Below, one piece after another: positions 23,716 through 36,008 of a stretch of 64,000 nucleotides of DNA. The notes under the pieces are model-generated. The model did not search any database. It had not been told where the DNA came from and saw only the letters and a list, made by a program, of their open reading frames with translations. Each line of letters starts with the position of its first letter. Position 1 is the stretch's first letter. Source of the DNA: Anisodus tanguticus (lineage: Eukaryota > Streptophyta > Magnoliopsida > Solanales > Solanaceae); the NCBI GenBank assembly GCA_034509755.1, contig CM067555.1, positions 6,890,142-6,954,141 of the forward strand. The letters run 5' to 3'. The position numbers and the translations under genes were made by a program.

Positions 23716-24850
23716 CCCATCAAATTGGAGCATGAGGATCACGAATGCCCTACTTGTCAAGTAGATATTCATGCTGTGATTTGCCCAAAGCCTTTGTAAA
23801 AATATTGGCCAATTGCTCATTAGTTGACACATGACTAGGAAATATTATACCAGATTGGAGCGCGTCCCGGACATTATGACATACGACCTCATTATGTTTG
23901 GTCCGTTCGTGAAACACAAGATTTCATGCAATAAATAATGTCGCTTGACTATCACAGTATATTCTCACCGGAGATTTATGTTCAACGCCCAAACTATTCA
24001 AAATCCCCTTTAACCATTTTAATTAACATATTGTCATTGCCATAGATCGGTATTCCGCCTTCGCTGACGAGCGAGAGACAATGTGTTGCTTCTTGATTTT
24101 CCATGATACGAGTGAATGCCCGAGAAAGATAAATCAACCGGTAAGTATTTTTGAGTCAAAAGACATCCAGCCCAGTTAGAATCACACTATCCGTACAATT
24201 GGAGATCACAATCTTTCCTCAGTATAATGCCTTGTCCTGGCTTCTTCTTCAAGTAACGCACCACGCGAAGAGCTGTATTCCAGTGTGCTTCCTTCGGTTG
24301 TTGCATGAATTAGGATAGAACATGCACACAATATGACAACTCAGGTTACGTAAAACTGAAGTATATCAATCTACCAATCAGACGTCAGTATGATTCCGAA
24401 TCTCCCAAATTCGCTCCTTCGACCAATGTCAAATTGTGATTCTGTTCCATGGGAGTATTGATTGGTTTAGCTCCTAATAACCCGGACTCAAAATTATATC
24501 CAAGGCATATATCAGTTGACAGAGAAATAATTCGATTGGTCCACGTGCAATTTCAACCCCCAGAAAATACTTCAGAGGGCCAAATCCTTCATATGAATGC
24601 ATGCGCGGAGATAGTCTTTGAATCGCTCAACAACACTATGGTCATTAAATAATCAAGTCATCTACATAAACTAAGACATTAAATTTCATACCTCCCCGGT
24701 GCATCGTGAAGAGAGAATAATCTGAGTATGACTGTTCGAATCCATATTTCATCAATGCACTAGACAATTTCGCAAACCAGCATCGTGGAGCTTGTTTCAA
24801 ACCATATATGGATTTTCAGAGTCGTCATCTGGTGCAATTCCCAATTTCGC
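23716..24850 (-). pseudogene. Copia reverse transcriptase/RNase H remnant
   Basis: On the minus strand the last frame ends TKALGKSQHEYLLDK-stop near 23750, a standard copia RNase H terminus. Similarity continues right to about 24830 with many interruptions. It adjoins the pararetrovirus remnant on its left. Confidence 0.65.
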
Positions 24851-24882
24851 GCAGCCGCCTGCAACAAATTTACCCTAAGGCC

Positions 24883-25115
24883 ACACTAAATTTAGACAAC
24901 GCTTGAAATGTGTTGCCAAATGCTTCTATGGGCACACTTTTAAGGGGTGTCCTTTGGTGATAGCTTTTGGCCACAAATTTTAAGCAATGCTTGTAAATCA
25001 TTCTTTTTGAATGAAAAGATAACGTTTTGTAGGTATTGCCGAATCATAAAATAATTAGCAACACTTATTTATTTATATCGCAACGCTTTTGAAGTGTAGT
25101 ATTTTTGTATTTCAA
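24883..25115. mobile_element. Possible CACTA element fragment
   Basis: It starts CACTAAATTTAGACAACGC and ends near 25115 in a TGTAGTA-like string. Sub-terminal motifs such as ACGCTTGAAATGTGTTGCC and GCAACGCTTTTGAAGTG recur in both directions. This is the style of CACTA (En/Spm) ends, but the termini are imperfect and no 3-bp duplication was confirmed. Confidence 0.35.
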
Positions 25116-25367
25116 AAGGCAACATTTCATACGCGTGCTTTAATAAATTTTTCGCTCAAAAAATTTCCCTCCATTATAACTTTAAGTGAAAATTTTCTCT
25201 CCTTGAAATAAACGCATGGGTTCTTAAGTTTCCCCCATTTTGAAAGGGCTAGGGTTCGCCCATCCTCCCTAAAATCTGCATCAATTAATAATTGTATTAT
25301 GCCCTTCAAAAAGGCACATCTGCTTCTTCTAATAGCTTTCTCCGTTGCTGTCTCGTGAGGTTTTTAG

Positions 25368-25828
25368 TAGGGTGTCAAATGAGCGGATTGAGTTGAATTT
25401 GGACGGATCAAAACGAGTTGAGTTAATAAATGAGCATGTTATTGACCCGGCCAAATGTTGCATGGGCTGCTATGGACTGGGTTGAAATGAGCTAAAAAAT
25501 GAGTCAAATCTTAACCCGCCCAATTTTTACTAAGTTTTAATTGTCTTATTTATTTTTTTTATAATTTTTTAGTACCTAATAAATTATTATCTTTCTTTAT
25601 TATGACAATATATAACATATCAAATAAAAAAAATTAAAAATATATTTTGATAGATTTCTCATGGATCAATTTGAGCTATATGTCAATATAAGTTTTAATG
25701 GATTGATATGAGTTGAAATGGATTGAGCTTAAATGAGTTGAACTAACAAATGAGAGGGTCAATAATCCAACCAAAACATAAATGTATTGGCAGATTTATC
25801 ATTTCATGTGTTAAGTTTGATACCTCTA
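25368..25828. mobile_element. Possible hAT-type MITE
   Basis: The left end TAGGGTGTCAAATGAGC and the complement of the right end TAGAGGTATCAAAC are similar inverted ends. Flanking 7-8 bp are only partly alike (TTTTTAG and CTTGTAG), so an old insertion is possible but not proven. Confidence 0.4.
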
Positions 25829-25829
25829 C

Positions 25830-26700
25830 TTGTAGCAACAATGTATTGAACATAGCTCCAACCAATTGGGTGTACCTTGTACCCATTAGACTCGTTCAAA
25901 ATTTGGACGCTAGCCTTTTGGTTTTGGCAATCAAATTTTGGATTTGGCCGACGCAGTCCAAGTATCTTCCGAGAGGTAGTTTTTTTTTTCACTTTCTGAC
26001 CTTCCTACCAACTACCTCGTTTGTCCCCAAACTTGTTGGTTTTCTGTGTCTCTCATGTTCATCTGTTGCAGTTTATCATTTTAGGGTTCGTGATTCGTTT
26101 AATTTTTTCTTTGGAAAGTTAGAATCAATTCTTCTTTTTTTTCTAGAAAGCAAATTCCTTAAGATGGACCCTAATAGCAGTTGTTGTAGAGAGAGTAGTT
26201 GATAACGAGTATATAGACCACTAGGATTTCTTACTTTGGAAAAGGTAATATTCTACAATATATCCATTTGGAGCGTATGTAACACTCGATTTATATTCTT
26301 TCTTGCTCTAGTTCTATAGTCTTATTATATTGGATAGTAATGTGACATGCTAAATATACTGATTCCTTTTCTTTTGAGAAAGAGAGAATGACCCTAATGT
26401 TGAATGAAATTTATATAAGTTACTTTTAATGTTGAATGAAACCTAAAATGGAAGGGAACTTCTTTAAATCATAACTTTCTAGTCCTCTTTCAGGTACAAC
26501 AAATAAACTTCCTCAAACCTGCATATATTTGGATCTCTTTCTCTGTATGATTGACTTTGGTCCATGTTACGTTATTTTCCTTACTTGAATTCCTGCTGAA
26601 ATGTTACATTTATATATTTTTCTTTGTGTATTGATGAGGTTGTAGGATAAGGCGGAGGAAGTTTTCTTGGATGATCGGAGTTGGTGATCTAATCGTGTCT
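25830..26700. other. Intergenic, nothing firm
   Basis: A 150-codon frame at 25750-26202 starts inside the possible MITE and has no recognisable domain. I do not call it a gene. Confidence 0.4.
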
Positions 26701-26710
26701 CATTGGAATG

Positions 26711-26831
26711 CTATGTTGCTCGGACTCTTCAAAAATATCACGAGTGTAATGTCAGATCCTCCAAAAGTAGTGCATTTCTGTAGGATCCGACATGGGTGCG
26801 GCATAGTTTTTGGAGAGTCCGAGCAACATAG
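26711..26831. mobile_element. hAT-type MITE, 121 bp, perfect 8-bp TSD
   Basis: The ends CTATGTTGCTCGGACTCT and AGAGTCCGAGCAACATAG are perfect inverted repeats of 18 bp. TTGGAATG flanks both sides (26703-26710 and 26832-26839). The interior is also partly self-complementary, so transcripts could fold into a hairpin. Confidence 0.93.
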
Positions 26832-26839
26832 TTGGAATG

Positions 26840-27976
26840 TGATACTGCGTTATTGAGAAATTTTGAAAGTGCAGGACCAGGACTGTAGTTTCAGTAATTA
26901 GTGGACAATAGAGGCTCGTGAAGACGAATTTTATTTGACAGAGAAGCACTGCAAAGACAATTTTCAGCCGACCTATGCGCAACAGAAATGGGTGAAAATA
27001 TTTTCTCTTCTAGCTAGTTTCATTAGTAGAAGTAATCTTGCATTAATACATCCTTAATGCATATAAATAACTAATCATGCTTCACTGGCTGGTTGGCAGG
27101 TAGATGGTAACGGAAACAACCTCTATTTCAATAGTAATGGCTATTTGTACTCTGACAAAATAATAAAGGAAAAAAGAGAGTTAAAGAATCTTAGAACAGA
27201 GCTAATAAAACAGTGAGCTGTGTGCATGGCTAATGACTGAGAGCTTGCAAGTTTATTTGCCTTCTAATTAAACCAGTAGTTGTTTCTTTACACTTTCGTG
27301 CAAATTCTTTACTCCCAGGAAAAAGCATAAAAATTATGGTGCAGAGAAGTCCAACATATATTGTGATTATAGCTATACACGACTCAAAGTTAGCAAGTAT
27401 CTAGAACCAAGTAGCAATATTCTGTAGTGCACCTTTACAAATGGAAAAATACCAAAGCTGGATGAAGAATTAAAAGGAAAAAATTAATCCTAGATCTCTA
27501 TTAGCTATTACAAAGTGTCTTTCTTGTTTATTAGCTACTACAATACAATTATCTCTACTAAACTTCCTAATCAAATGTGTGCAGGTTGTCATGTATAAAC
27601 TTCAATAACCTTGTCCATATGTACTTATATTAATAAGCTAGGAAATTATTGAATCTCACTGTTTTGCTGCATAAGCTTATCTGGAAATATTTTGAAATGT
27701 TTATGATGTGCTTTATGCCAGAATGATTTTTACTTCTTGTTGCAGAGTGGGATTCTGGGGGTTTCCCTGCTTGGTTACTTGCCATTGAACTGGCTGTAAG
27801 ACTTAGATCATAAGATCCTGCTTTCACTGATTTTTTCTTTTAATAGGGGACAGTCCAATTGATTTAGTTGCTTATGGATTTCCTTGTGGTCTTATATGCT
27901 GCACAAGACTTGCAAAATCTCACATCCACAAGTCAATTGCTATCCTAAACTGTTGAGTAACAGGATGAGTGAATGA
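26840..27976. other. Intergenic, nothing recognised
   Basis: AT-rich sequence with no domain, terminal repeat or RNA gene seen. Confidence 0.45.
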
Positions 27977-29555
27977 TGTAGGGTTTTGATGGGTTCAAAA
28001 CACATAAGTAGGCACAACGGAAGTTTTAAAATTTTGTTCTACTTACCCAACAATTTCTTCTGGTATGGTTATATGACAATCAAAACCTGTAACATAAAAC
28101 ATGAACACTTACATGTTGTATTATCTGAAGTCTTTACTTTGAGAGTACACGTGACTGTCCCTTCGACTACAGGCACTATGCTATGGTGTATTCCTTTGTC
28201 AAGAAAGCCAGGAAATCTTGGCAGAGGTTTGAGAGAGTTTCATCCTAAACTCTAAGTCTACAATTAGTTTTAGGATTGGTATTCTTAGTTATATCAATAA
28301 CTAGATATTAGTGTTGTATATATAGTGATTATTAGGTCACAAAACGTATTAGGGTTGGGCATCAAGCCTGACCCAAAATCGAGGTGCAGTGGGCCAGTCT
28401 GACTGGACTCATTGCCGGGTCGGCACCGCGGCGCCTTACGTCAAACGATGTTTCCTACTTTTCGTTTAACATATATATTCAGCACATTAAATCCAAAATT
28501 CAATTTTTATTTAATTAAATAATTTCCATCTAATAGAAATTATACCATAGTTATTATCAATTTAAATATCTCGATTCCAAATGGAATATTTAATATTTTC
28601 TCAATACATCCTTAGATCGAAGAGACAATCGACATAGTGTGATCCTATAGGCATTCATATATCGACACTAATCCAATTAAGGTCCATACGGAACTCCTAG
28701 ACTGCGTCCTTCGACGAACTCAATATATGAAGTATGTTTACATGAATCCAACAAACATAACCTTTATGTGAGATGATAAATTCCTTTCATTCGCGACACA
28801 CTCGATCAAGCTTAGGATTTTCCATGTGTCTATCCAAATGGCTTGATCACTTTATCTCATTTATATTAGTCGACAACTAGATCATATTCTAAATATGTCT
28901 CTTGCATTGGCCAATGACTTGGTCGACCTAATATCATTGAGAAGTTGAGTGCTCTCTCGAATATCCAATCGAGGAATGAATCCTATTCTTGGCTCAACTA
29001 CCACCTTAATTTACATCATAATGCACCCAACACAAGCTGTATCTTATCATATAAGGAGTTTAAGCTTAAGACAGGGTCAAAGTACATTACTCTGTAAACA
29101 AGGTGCGTATTGACCTCAAGTCAAAGGACCTTCATCTCCCACATGCTGATAACACTTTAGACATGTATAACAAATAGTTTATCAGCAGGGTATACCAATA
29201 CTTTCCAAAAGTATCTATGTGTCCATCACTAGTAACCTTTACTAGTAGCAGGTGAGACATACTACATTCTCTAAGAATGCGACGCAGACCACATGTCGAC
29301 TTATAACATATCATCGATATCCCATTCTTGATGATCATTAGTCGAGGCTATTTTAGAGTTACGCTCTATCATCAATATCTCACTCTATTAATGACAATGT
29401 AAGCTCAAGGGATGTACATTAATGAATAATTACAAACAATCAAATAATAATTCAATAATTGCAAATGCCATAAATATTAATCTTATTGATAATACGAATG
29501 TGTTCAAGTACATTTGTCCCTAATAATGATTGTCTCCAGGACATACACACTTTCA
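27977..29555 (-). mobile_element. 3' LTR of minus-strand copia element
   Basis: It is bounded on the right by CA at 29554-29555, next to a polypurine-like CAAGTGGGAGAT on the minus strand, and on the left by TGTAGGG at 27977. The first ~828 bp repeat at 34298-35126. It is about 1579 bp, long for a copia LTR. Confidence 0.85.
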
Positions 29556-29569
29556 ATCTCCCACTTGGC

Positions 29570-30061
29570 CTAAAGCCAATCTCCGATGTATCTAACACCC
29601 ATGTTATCAAAATGACCATTATGCTTCATTAAGCTTAATGGTTTAGTAAATGGGTCAGCTAGATTATCATCTGTGGGAATATAGTTTAATCTTATTTCTT
29701 CAGTTTCCACCATCTCCCTGAGAATGTAGTATTTCCTTGGTACATGTTTATTTCTGTAAGTTGATTTTGGTTCCTTAGCTTGCGCAATCGCACCAGTGTT
29801 ATCACAATATATCGTTATTGAATGACTGACACTTGGAACAACCCTTAGTTCTTTTAAGAACTCAGATATCGAGGCAGCTTCTTTACAAGCTAATGATCCA
29901 GCAATGTACTCGGATTCAGTCGTCGAATCAGCAGTGGTTTCTTGCTTGGAACCTTTACAACTCACTACTCCACCATTGAAAATGAAGGCATATCCAGACC
30001 GTGACAACCCTAACAATCTATTAGGTCTATCTCCTAATTCCAATAATGTAGCAGGCTTCAC
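29570..30061 (-). pseudogene. Copia RNase H segment
   Basis: The minus-strand frame of 163 codons carries the copia RNase H pattern (TTESEYIAGSLACKEA, YCDNTGAIAQAKE, DNLADPFTKPLS) and ends GDWL-stop, 14 nt before the LTR. The normal spacer between reverse transcriptase and RNase H is missing, so the element has an internal deletion near 30030-30060 with a frame change. Confidence 0.88.
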
Positions 30062-30686
30062 CCAAGTCCTTCATCATGAAGGTGTTGGATAACCATTTCT
30101 TGACTGATTGCATGAGAGTCTTATTATCTCCTATTATTAATATGTCATCTACATATATAACAATGAAGACAATATTCTCTTCCTTGCGCTTACTATAAAT
30201 GCAGGGATCTTCTTTGCTTCTAACAAAGTCAAACGATTTGACTGCTTTGTTAAAGCAAATATTCCAACTCCTTGAGGCTTGCTTAAGTCCATAAATGGAC
30301 TTCTGTAGCTTGCATACTGCTTTGGGCTTAGTCTTGGATGTAAAACCCTCAGGCTGTATCATATACACCTCCTCAATTAGGTTACCATTGAGGAAAGCTG
30401 TTTTAACATCCATTTGCCAAATGTCATAATCATAGTATGCGGTTATTGCAAGCAAAATCCGAATGGACTTAATTTTCGCAACAGGTGAAAATGTTTCATC
30501 ATAATCGACCCCAGGTCGTTGATTATAACCTTTAGCCACCAATATTGCCTTATAAGTATGTACCTTGCCATATGCATCAATCTTTTTCTTGAAGACCCAT
30601 TTGCATCCTATGGGTCTAACCCCTGTTGGCAAATCAACCAAGTTCCAAACTTGATTGATGTACATCGAGTCCATCTCAGATATCAT
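30027..30686 (-). pseudogene. Copia reverse transcriptase segment
   Basis: An uninterrupted 219-codon minus-strand frame contains the full copia RT core: CKWVFKKK, KAILVAKGYNQ, DYDETFSPVAK, QMDVKTAFLNG and the catalytic IYVDDILIIG. It ends soon after KDLGEACYIIG where the deletion begins. The catalytic residues are intact, but the RT lacks its upstream integrase and its normal junction to RNase H. Confidence 0.92.
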
Positions 30687-31500
30687 TGCTTCTTGCCATC
30701 TCTGCGAACCAATGTCTTAACATAACTTTGCTGTAGGTTGCAGGTTCATCGTCATCGGGAATATCTATCTCATTGTGTGTTTCAACAAGGAGATTAAGTC
30801 CTTCAGGCGGACGATGAGTCCTAGTAGTCCTACGGAGTTGATTATTCTGCGTTTCAGTGTTTGTTGCATTCTGATTGTGAGAAGGTTTTTGTGTGCTGGA
30901 CAATCCATCACCTTGAGAGCTTTCAGGAATGTCATTTTCATGTATTTCCTGAATGAAATGATGTACAACCATTGTATCATCTTCCATTGGTTGTGTATGA
31001 GAGCCTTGCATTTCTGCATTATCTCTCATAGCACTCCCACTGGCTGAAGGGCATACTCTAAGTACCCAATTTTCACCAAATACTCCTACTGAATCCTTGT
31101 CTAGGTCATTCGACAAGGGTTCAACATCTGTGTTATCTTGTGGTTCTTGAATTTTTTCAAGTTCTATCTCATTGCAGCTTTGTTCCTTGTAGACATATTA
31201 TTTTCAAGGAAAGTTGCATTTCTGGAAACAATGACCTTATGTTCTCCAGGAAGATAGAAATAGTATCCCTTAGTTTCCTTTGGATACCCCACAAAATAAT
31301 ACTTCTCACTTTTAGATTCCAACTTGCACCCCTTTCCCAGAAAGTGGCTTGTTGGTCATCTTTTCTCTCAAGCAAGATTCACAGTTACCATTAGACTCCA
31401 AGTCAAATGGTTTCAGGTAGTCTAACTTTTATAATCTTGCTATCCTTGATTCATTGATGTGACAAAGTCTACAGTGTCATAAGTACGTGGGGTTTATTGG
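30676..31500 (-). pseudogene. Copia integrase C-terminus and linker
   Basis: The minus-strand frame 30676-31116 is the hydrophilic linker before RT (RRTTRTHRPPEGLN). Upstream, about 31170-31320, the integrase C-terminal text for 'FVGYPKE...YYFY...NATFLE' can be read across frames. The integrase catalytic core is absent: gag/protease at 31518 passes almost directly into the C-terminal piece. Confidence 0.75.
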
Positions 31501-31517
31501 ATTACTTATCTTGAGCA

Positions 31518-32855
31518 TCATTTATTTTGCACATTGAAAATTTCACGACTATAGTTTAGAACATACAAACCATCCACAAGCGGAGCATTTCCACAAACAA
31601 AGTCATTAAAAGACAGTACATAACTGCCATTGGCAATAAATGAGGAAAACCCCTCAATGTCTAACATTGGGATAGAAATAATATTCCTTGTCAATGAGGG
31701 AAGAAAATAACAATTATTTATTTCTAAACAAAAGCCTGAAGGTAAATCTAGTCTATAAGTTCCCACACGTTCAACATCCACTCGTGCTCCATTTTCAACG
31801 CGCAGGTCTACCTCCCAAGGTCCAACATTTCTGCCGTCAATCAGACCCTGCGCATTATTACCAATGTGTGAGCCACATGTGATATCCAATACCCACCATT
31901 GAGAGTTATTTATAGACATATTTATCTCAATGACAAACATACTTTGTCCAGTAGCGCTAGGAGCACCTAGTGCTTTGCCTCCTCCTAGAGCTGTGCAGTC
32001 CTTCTTCCAGTGCCCCTTCTTCTTGCAGTTGAGGCACACATCCGAAACTACCTTTGCCTTCTTCTGAACACCTCCTCTAGATTTCATAACTGTAGGTGCA
32101 ACAACTGTCTTACCCTTCTTCTTCTGCATGTTCTTACCCTTGGGTTTGAACTTGCCAGAAGAGCCCACCATAAGCACGACTTTACCTTTAGAGGTAGATG
32201 ATTCAAATGTCTTCAATATGTTGTGAAGCTCTAGAAGACTTGCCTTGGTCCCATTCATATTGAAGTTTATAATGAAATTCTCAAATGAACCAGGAAGTGA
32301 ATTCAGGATCAGGTTGACAGAGACATTTATAGGCAGCTTCGTTCCAATCGAAGCCAACCTTTCTATCAGCCCAATCATCTTCAGAACATGCGCTGGCACT
32401 TGACCCCTTTCGTTCAGCTTACACTTGAAAATGTCTCTCAACAGTTCATACTCCATTGTTTGAGACTGTGAGTCATAGAGACTCTTCAAGTGTTCTAGCA
32501 TTTCGTTGGCGCCCATGTTTTCATGTTGCCTCTGTAACTCCACAGTCATGGAGGACAATATTACACATTGTGCCAAGGTAGCATCGTCTAGATGTTTCTA
32601 ATAAGCCGCCTTGTCAAGCAGGGCATACTTAGTAGAGTTTTCAGTAGGGACTGTGGGGAACACTGTGTCTAACACATACTCAATTCTTTCTTGTCGTAAC
32701 ACCAATCGCAGATTTCTTAACCAGTCAGGGTAATTTGCTCCAGTCAGCTTGTTTGTCTCGACCAACATTTTCAGTGACTGATTTGACATTTTGTATAAAC
32801 TGAAGATATAGATAGACTTGAAATTAAACTCTAATATAATTTCCATTGAACACAT
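31518..32855 (-). pseudogene. Copia gag-protease fragment
   Basis: Two frames, 32598-32855 and 31518-32576, together give the copia gag (starting MSNQSLKMLVETNKLTGANY within the first) and a CCHC zinc knuckle, CLNCKKKGHWKKDC. A retropepsin start follows. Its active site reads WVLDITCGSHI, where the usual Asp-Ser/Thr-Gly triplet is gone, so the protease is inactive. A stop separates the two frames near 32580. The frame ends in the GAG-pre-integrase region at 31518. Confidence 0.9.
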
Positions 32856-33679
32856 TCGTTAACTAATTAACATGGCCTTTAGTTTAATTAGCTCCTATTA
32901 TTTCAACATACCCTTCGACCCCATGGAAGAATACAGACTTATATAAAATATGGTCATAATGGGCCAAGATCCAGGTTCATGCTATCTTCACATTTGTTGT
33001 GGCTGATAACTTCAATAGCACAACCTGGTAGGTCTCCAAACCAATTACAAACAATTTGTAACTCTTGTTCAACCGAATGTTCTAAACAATCTATCTGCGT
33101 CCCTCGGCTTGTCCGACACTGTGGCGCCAAGACAACCTAGCAAGTCAACCCCGTTATGCAACTGCAATTATGTATCTAAGTGAGTTTTGCCTTATAGAGC
33201 ACACACTGTGGTGTAAATACTCATGAAAGTTTATCACTCACTTCTACATTTAACATGCATCTATGAAAGAGTCTGAGTCCTCGTAGACTTAGAGAAAATG
33301 TTGTGGCATAAATACTCATCTCGCCGAAAAGGATTTTGCACTACAATCAATTATAACGGACGACCCGTTCATTTTAAATGAGACTTGTATTAAATTTTGG
33401 GGAACATTTTAATTTAGGGTTTTAACGAAGATCAACTCTAGCATGCTATGTCCAAAAAAGCATTTTAATTATCATGCAAATGACTAAGCATATATTGGGT
33501 ACCGCCTACCCAAGCATGATATTAAGCAGTTTAACAAATACCGGGCGCCGCCTACCCAAATAATTATTTGCAAACACTATTCTAGTAATGTAAATGACAA
33601 TCATTTAGCACATAAATAATATACTTATCAAATATACTGTATAATAATAATCATGGGTTAAACATTCTGAACAAAAGAA

Positions 33680-33910
33680 ATTTTATTTTTATTTTTATTT
33701 TTTACAGGTGGGGGCCGCGGCGCCACCGAAGCAGAAACCGAAAATTTTTGTTTTGCTTTAGTGTCGCGGCGCTGGCAAGGCAGAAACCTTTGTATTGCAT
33801 TAGGGTCGCGACACCTAATGTGCAGAAAGTCCAGAATTAAAAAACGAAGCATTAGGGTCGCGACGCTCCACCATGGAGCCGCGACGCCCTACCATAGGGT
33901 CGCGTCGCCG
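33680..33910. repeat. Dispersed TCGCGGCGC-like motif in copia leader
   Basis: Five related strings (GGCCGCGGCGCC, GTCGCGGCGC, GTCGCGACAC, GTCGCGACGC, GTCGCGTCGCC) occur in about 200 bp of the untranslated leader. A related GCACCGCGGCGCC lies in both LTRs (near 28424 and 34745). The leader is otherwise AT-rich. Confidence 0.7.
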
Positions 33911-34279
33911 ACGTCCTGACAAAATATTTTGTGTTGATTTTCTAAAATCGTTCGAGCCCTAAATCCAATTTAGGGATCAAATCACAGATCATTTATCGTC
34001 ACCCATCATTATCAATAACGCACATATCGACCATCATCCATTCATACTCGTTCTTCGTCGTGCACCATGTTCGCAACGAGCCAGTTATCTGCACTTGGCT
34101 TAGTCCGAGTTAGAACGGAATGACTTCCTCAATTTAGCGTATGTGATAATTTAGGGTGATATCAAAAGGTTAACCATTCGGTCAAGATATGTAGGATTTC
34201 AAGAAGCCTTGTTTTAATCCAATTTTATGTTTAACTCATATTATTATGTTATTCAATTGTTATATAACCATTGAACCAG

Positions 34280-34297
34280 CCTAGGCTCTAATGCTAC
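34280..34297 (-). promoter_or_regulatory. Primer-binding site of minus-strand copia
   Basis: The minus strand reads TAGCATTAGAGCC just inside the 5' LTR, resembling the initiator-Met tRNA complement TGGTATCAGAGCC with three changes. Confidence 0.7.
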
Positions 34298-35126
34298 TAG
34301 AGGGTTTTGTTGGGTTCAAAACACATAAGTAGGCACAACGGAAGTTTTAAAATTTTATTCTCCTTGCACCAACAATTTCTTCTGGTATGATTATATGACA
34401 ATCAAAACATGTAACATAAAATATGAACACTTACAGATTATATTATCTGGAGTCTTTACTTAGGGAGTACACGCGACTGTCCCTTCGACTGCAAGCACTA
34501 TGCTATGGTGTATTCCTCTGTCAAGAAACCCAGAAAATCTTGGCAGAGGTTTGAGAGAGTTTCGTCCTAGACTCTAAGTCTACAATTAGTTTTAGGATTG
34601 GTATTCTCAGTATATCAATAACTAGATATTAGTGCTATAGATATAGTGATTTTTAGGTCGCAAAACGTATTAGGGTTGGGCTTCAAGCCTGGCCCAAAAC
34701 CGAGGTGCAGTGGGCCAGTCTAACTGGACTCATTGCCGGGTCGGCACCGCGGCGCCTTACGCCAAACGATGTTTCCTGTTTTTCGTTTAACATATATATT
34801 CAGCACATTAAATCCAAAATTCAATTTTGATTTAATTAAATAATTTCCATCTAATAGAAATTATACCATAGTTATTATCAATTTAAATATCTCGATTCCA
34901 AATGGAATATTTAATATTTTCTCAATACATCCTTAAATCGAAGAGACAATTGACATAGTGTGACCTTATAGGCCTTCATATATCGACACTAATCCATTTA
35001 AGGTCCATACGGAACTCCTAGACTGCGCCGTACGACGTACTCAATATATGAAGTACGTTTAGATGAATCCAGCAAACATAACTTTTATGTGAGATGTTAA
35101 ATTCCTTTCATTCGCGACACACTCGG
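34298..35126 (-). mobile_element. Truncated 5' LTR of minus-strand copia
   Basis: It matches 27977-28804 closely and stops abruptly after GCGACACACTCG, where the 3' LTR continues for another 750 bp. The missing part is the U3 half. Confidence 0.88.
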
Positions 35127-35402
35127 CATGTAAAAATTGCTCAATATAAGTGTCATATAAAGCGGTCAAAAGCGAACATAGTGTTGTCAAATCAAGGATG
35201 TCATTTTGATACATCATATTTTGCGCATGCAAAAATTGCGCAATATAAATGTGTCATATAAAGCGGTCAAAAGCGAGAATAATATTGTCAAATCAAGGAT
35301 GTCATTTCGAAAATTCATATTTTGCGCATGTAAAAATTGTGCAATATAAATGTGTCGTATAAAGCTGTCAAAAGCGAGCATAATATTGTCAAATCAAGGA
35401 GT
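35127..35402. repeat. ~100-bp tandem repeat, 2.7 copies
   Basis: Units starting CATG(T/C)AAAAATTG at 35127, 35226 and 35327 (periods 99 and 101 bp) carry TAAAGCGGTCAAAAGCGA and GTCAAATCAAGGA. The array begins exactly where the truncated LTR ends. It resembles a satellite fragment or a repeat-rich LTR/UTR piece of another element. Confidence 0.9.
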
Positions 35403-35526
35403 AGTATATAACATGAATGACGAACTACTAGCATTCACATTAAAATGAGTTATTATATCAATTTGAAACTAATTTTCTGATATTTATTCTATCAAATGTT
35501 TTACCCCAGTAGACATATTCGAAGCA

Positions 35527-35885
35527 ATGGGTAGGACATGGGAACTGAATGATGATTTTAAATACTCAAATAACCCGAACCACAGATACAATCAAGAATA
35601 TAATAATACAATGAGAGCTGAGTGCAATTGGCGTGTTATTAGGGATGCTGAAATGCTAGAAAAACCTTGAGGGCACTCAGACTCAAACATCCAAAAAGTC
35701 GTGCTACATCAATGCCTCGTGATACACCACAAAAGTTCAATTGTGCTCTTAACCGTTTCTGCGAAGAGAATAATCGAATGAAAATATGTTGCCTCAAGAC
35801 AAAATATGATCAATATGATTACGTCAAGTTCAGATTCAAGTGGAATTCAGACTGTGAGATGTTCGATGAAGATGATTCCCCGTGA
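35527..35885 (+). pseudogene. Unrecognised ORF with one frame change
   Basis: From the ATG at 35527 the frame reads MGRTWELNDDFKYSNNPN and continues to a TGA at 35668-35670. The +2 frame then continues the same character (LRALRLKHPK...) to a TGA at 35883-35885, ending CEMFDEDDSP. Joined by one indel near 35660 it would be about 119 residues, basic in the middle with an acidic tail. I do not recognise it. Codon composition and lack of other stops make it more gene-like than its surroundings. It could be a decayed lineage-specific gene or part of an unknown element. Confidence 0.4.
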
Positions 35886-36008
35886 TCCTATCAGTATTTT
35901 TTTAATAATAAAGTAGGTAGGTTAAGTCATAATGACAACCCAAGGATGCTTGAGGTTTGCAACAATATAAGTAGCCTTTTCATTTGTTATTAAACTACAA
36001 CATATTCA

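Noticed and set aside
25750..26202. 150-codon ORF
   Set aside because: Starts in a putative MITE, hydrophobic low-complexity content, no homology that I recognise.
35127..35402. CRISPR-like array
   Set aside because: Only three units of about 100 bp with no spacer/repeat alternation, in a plant genome. It is a plain tandem repeat.
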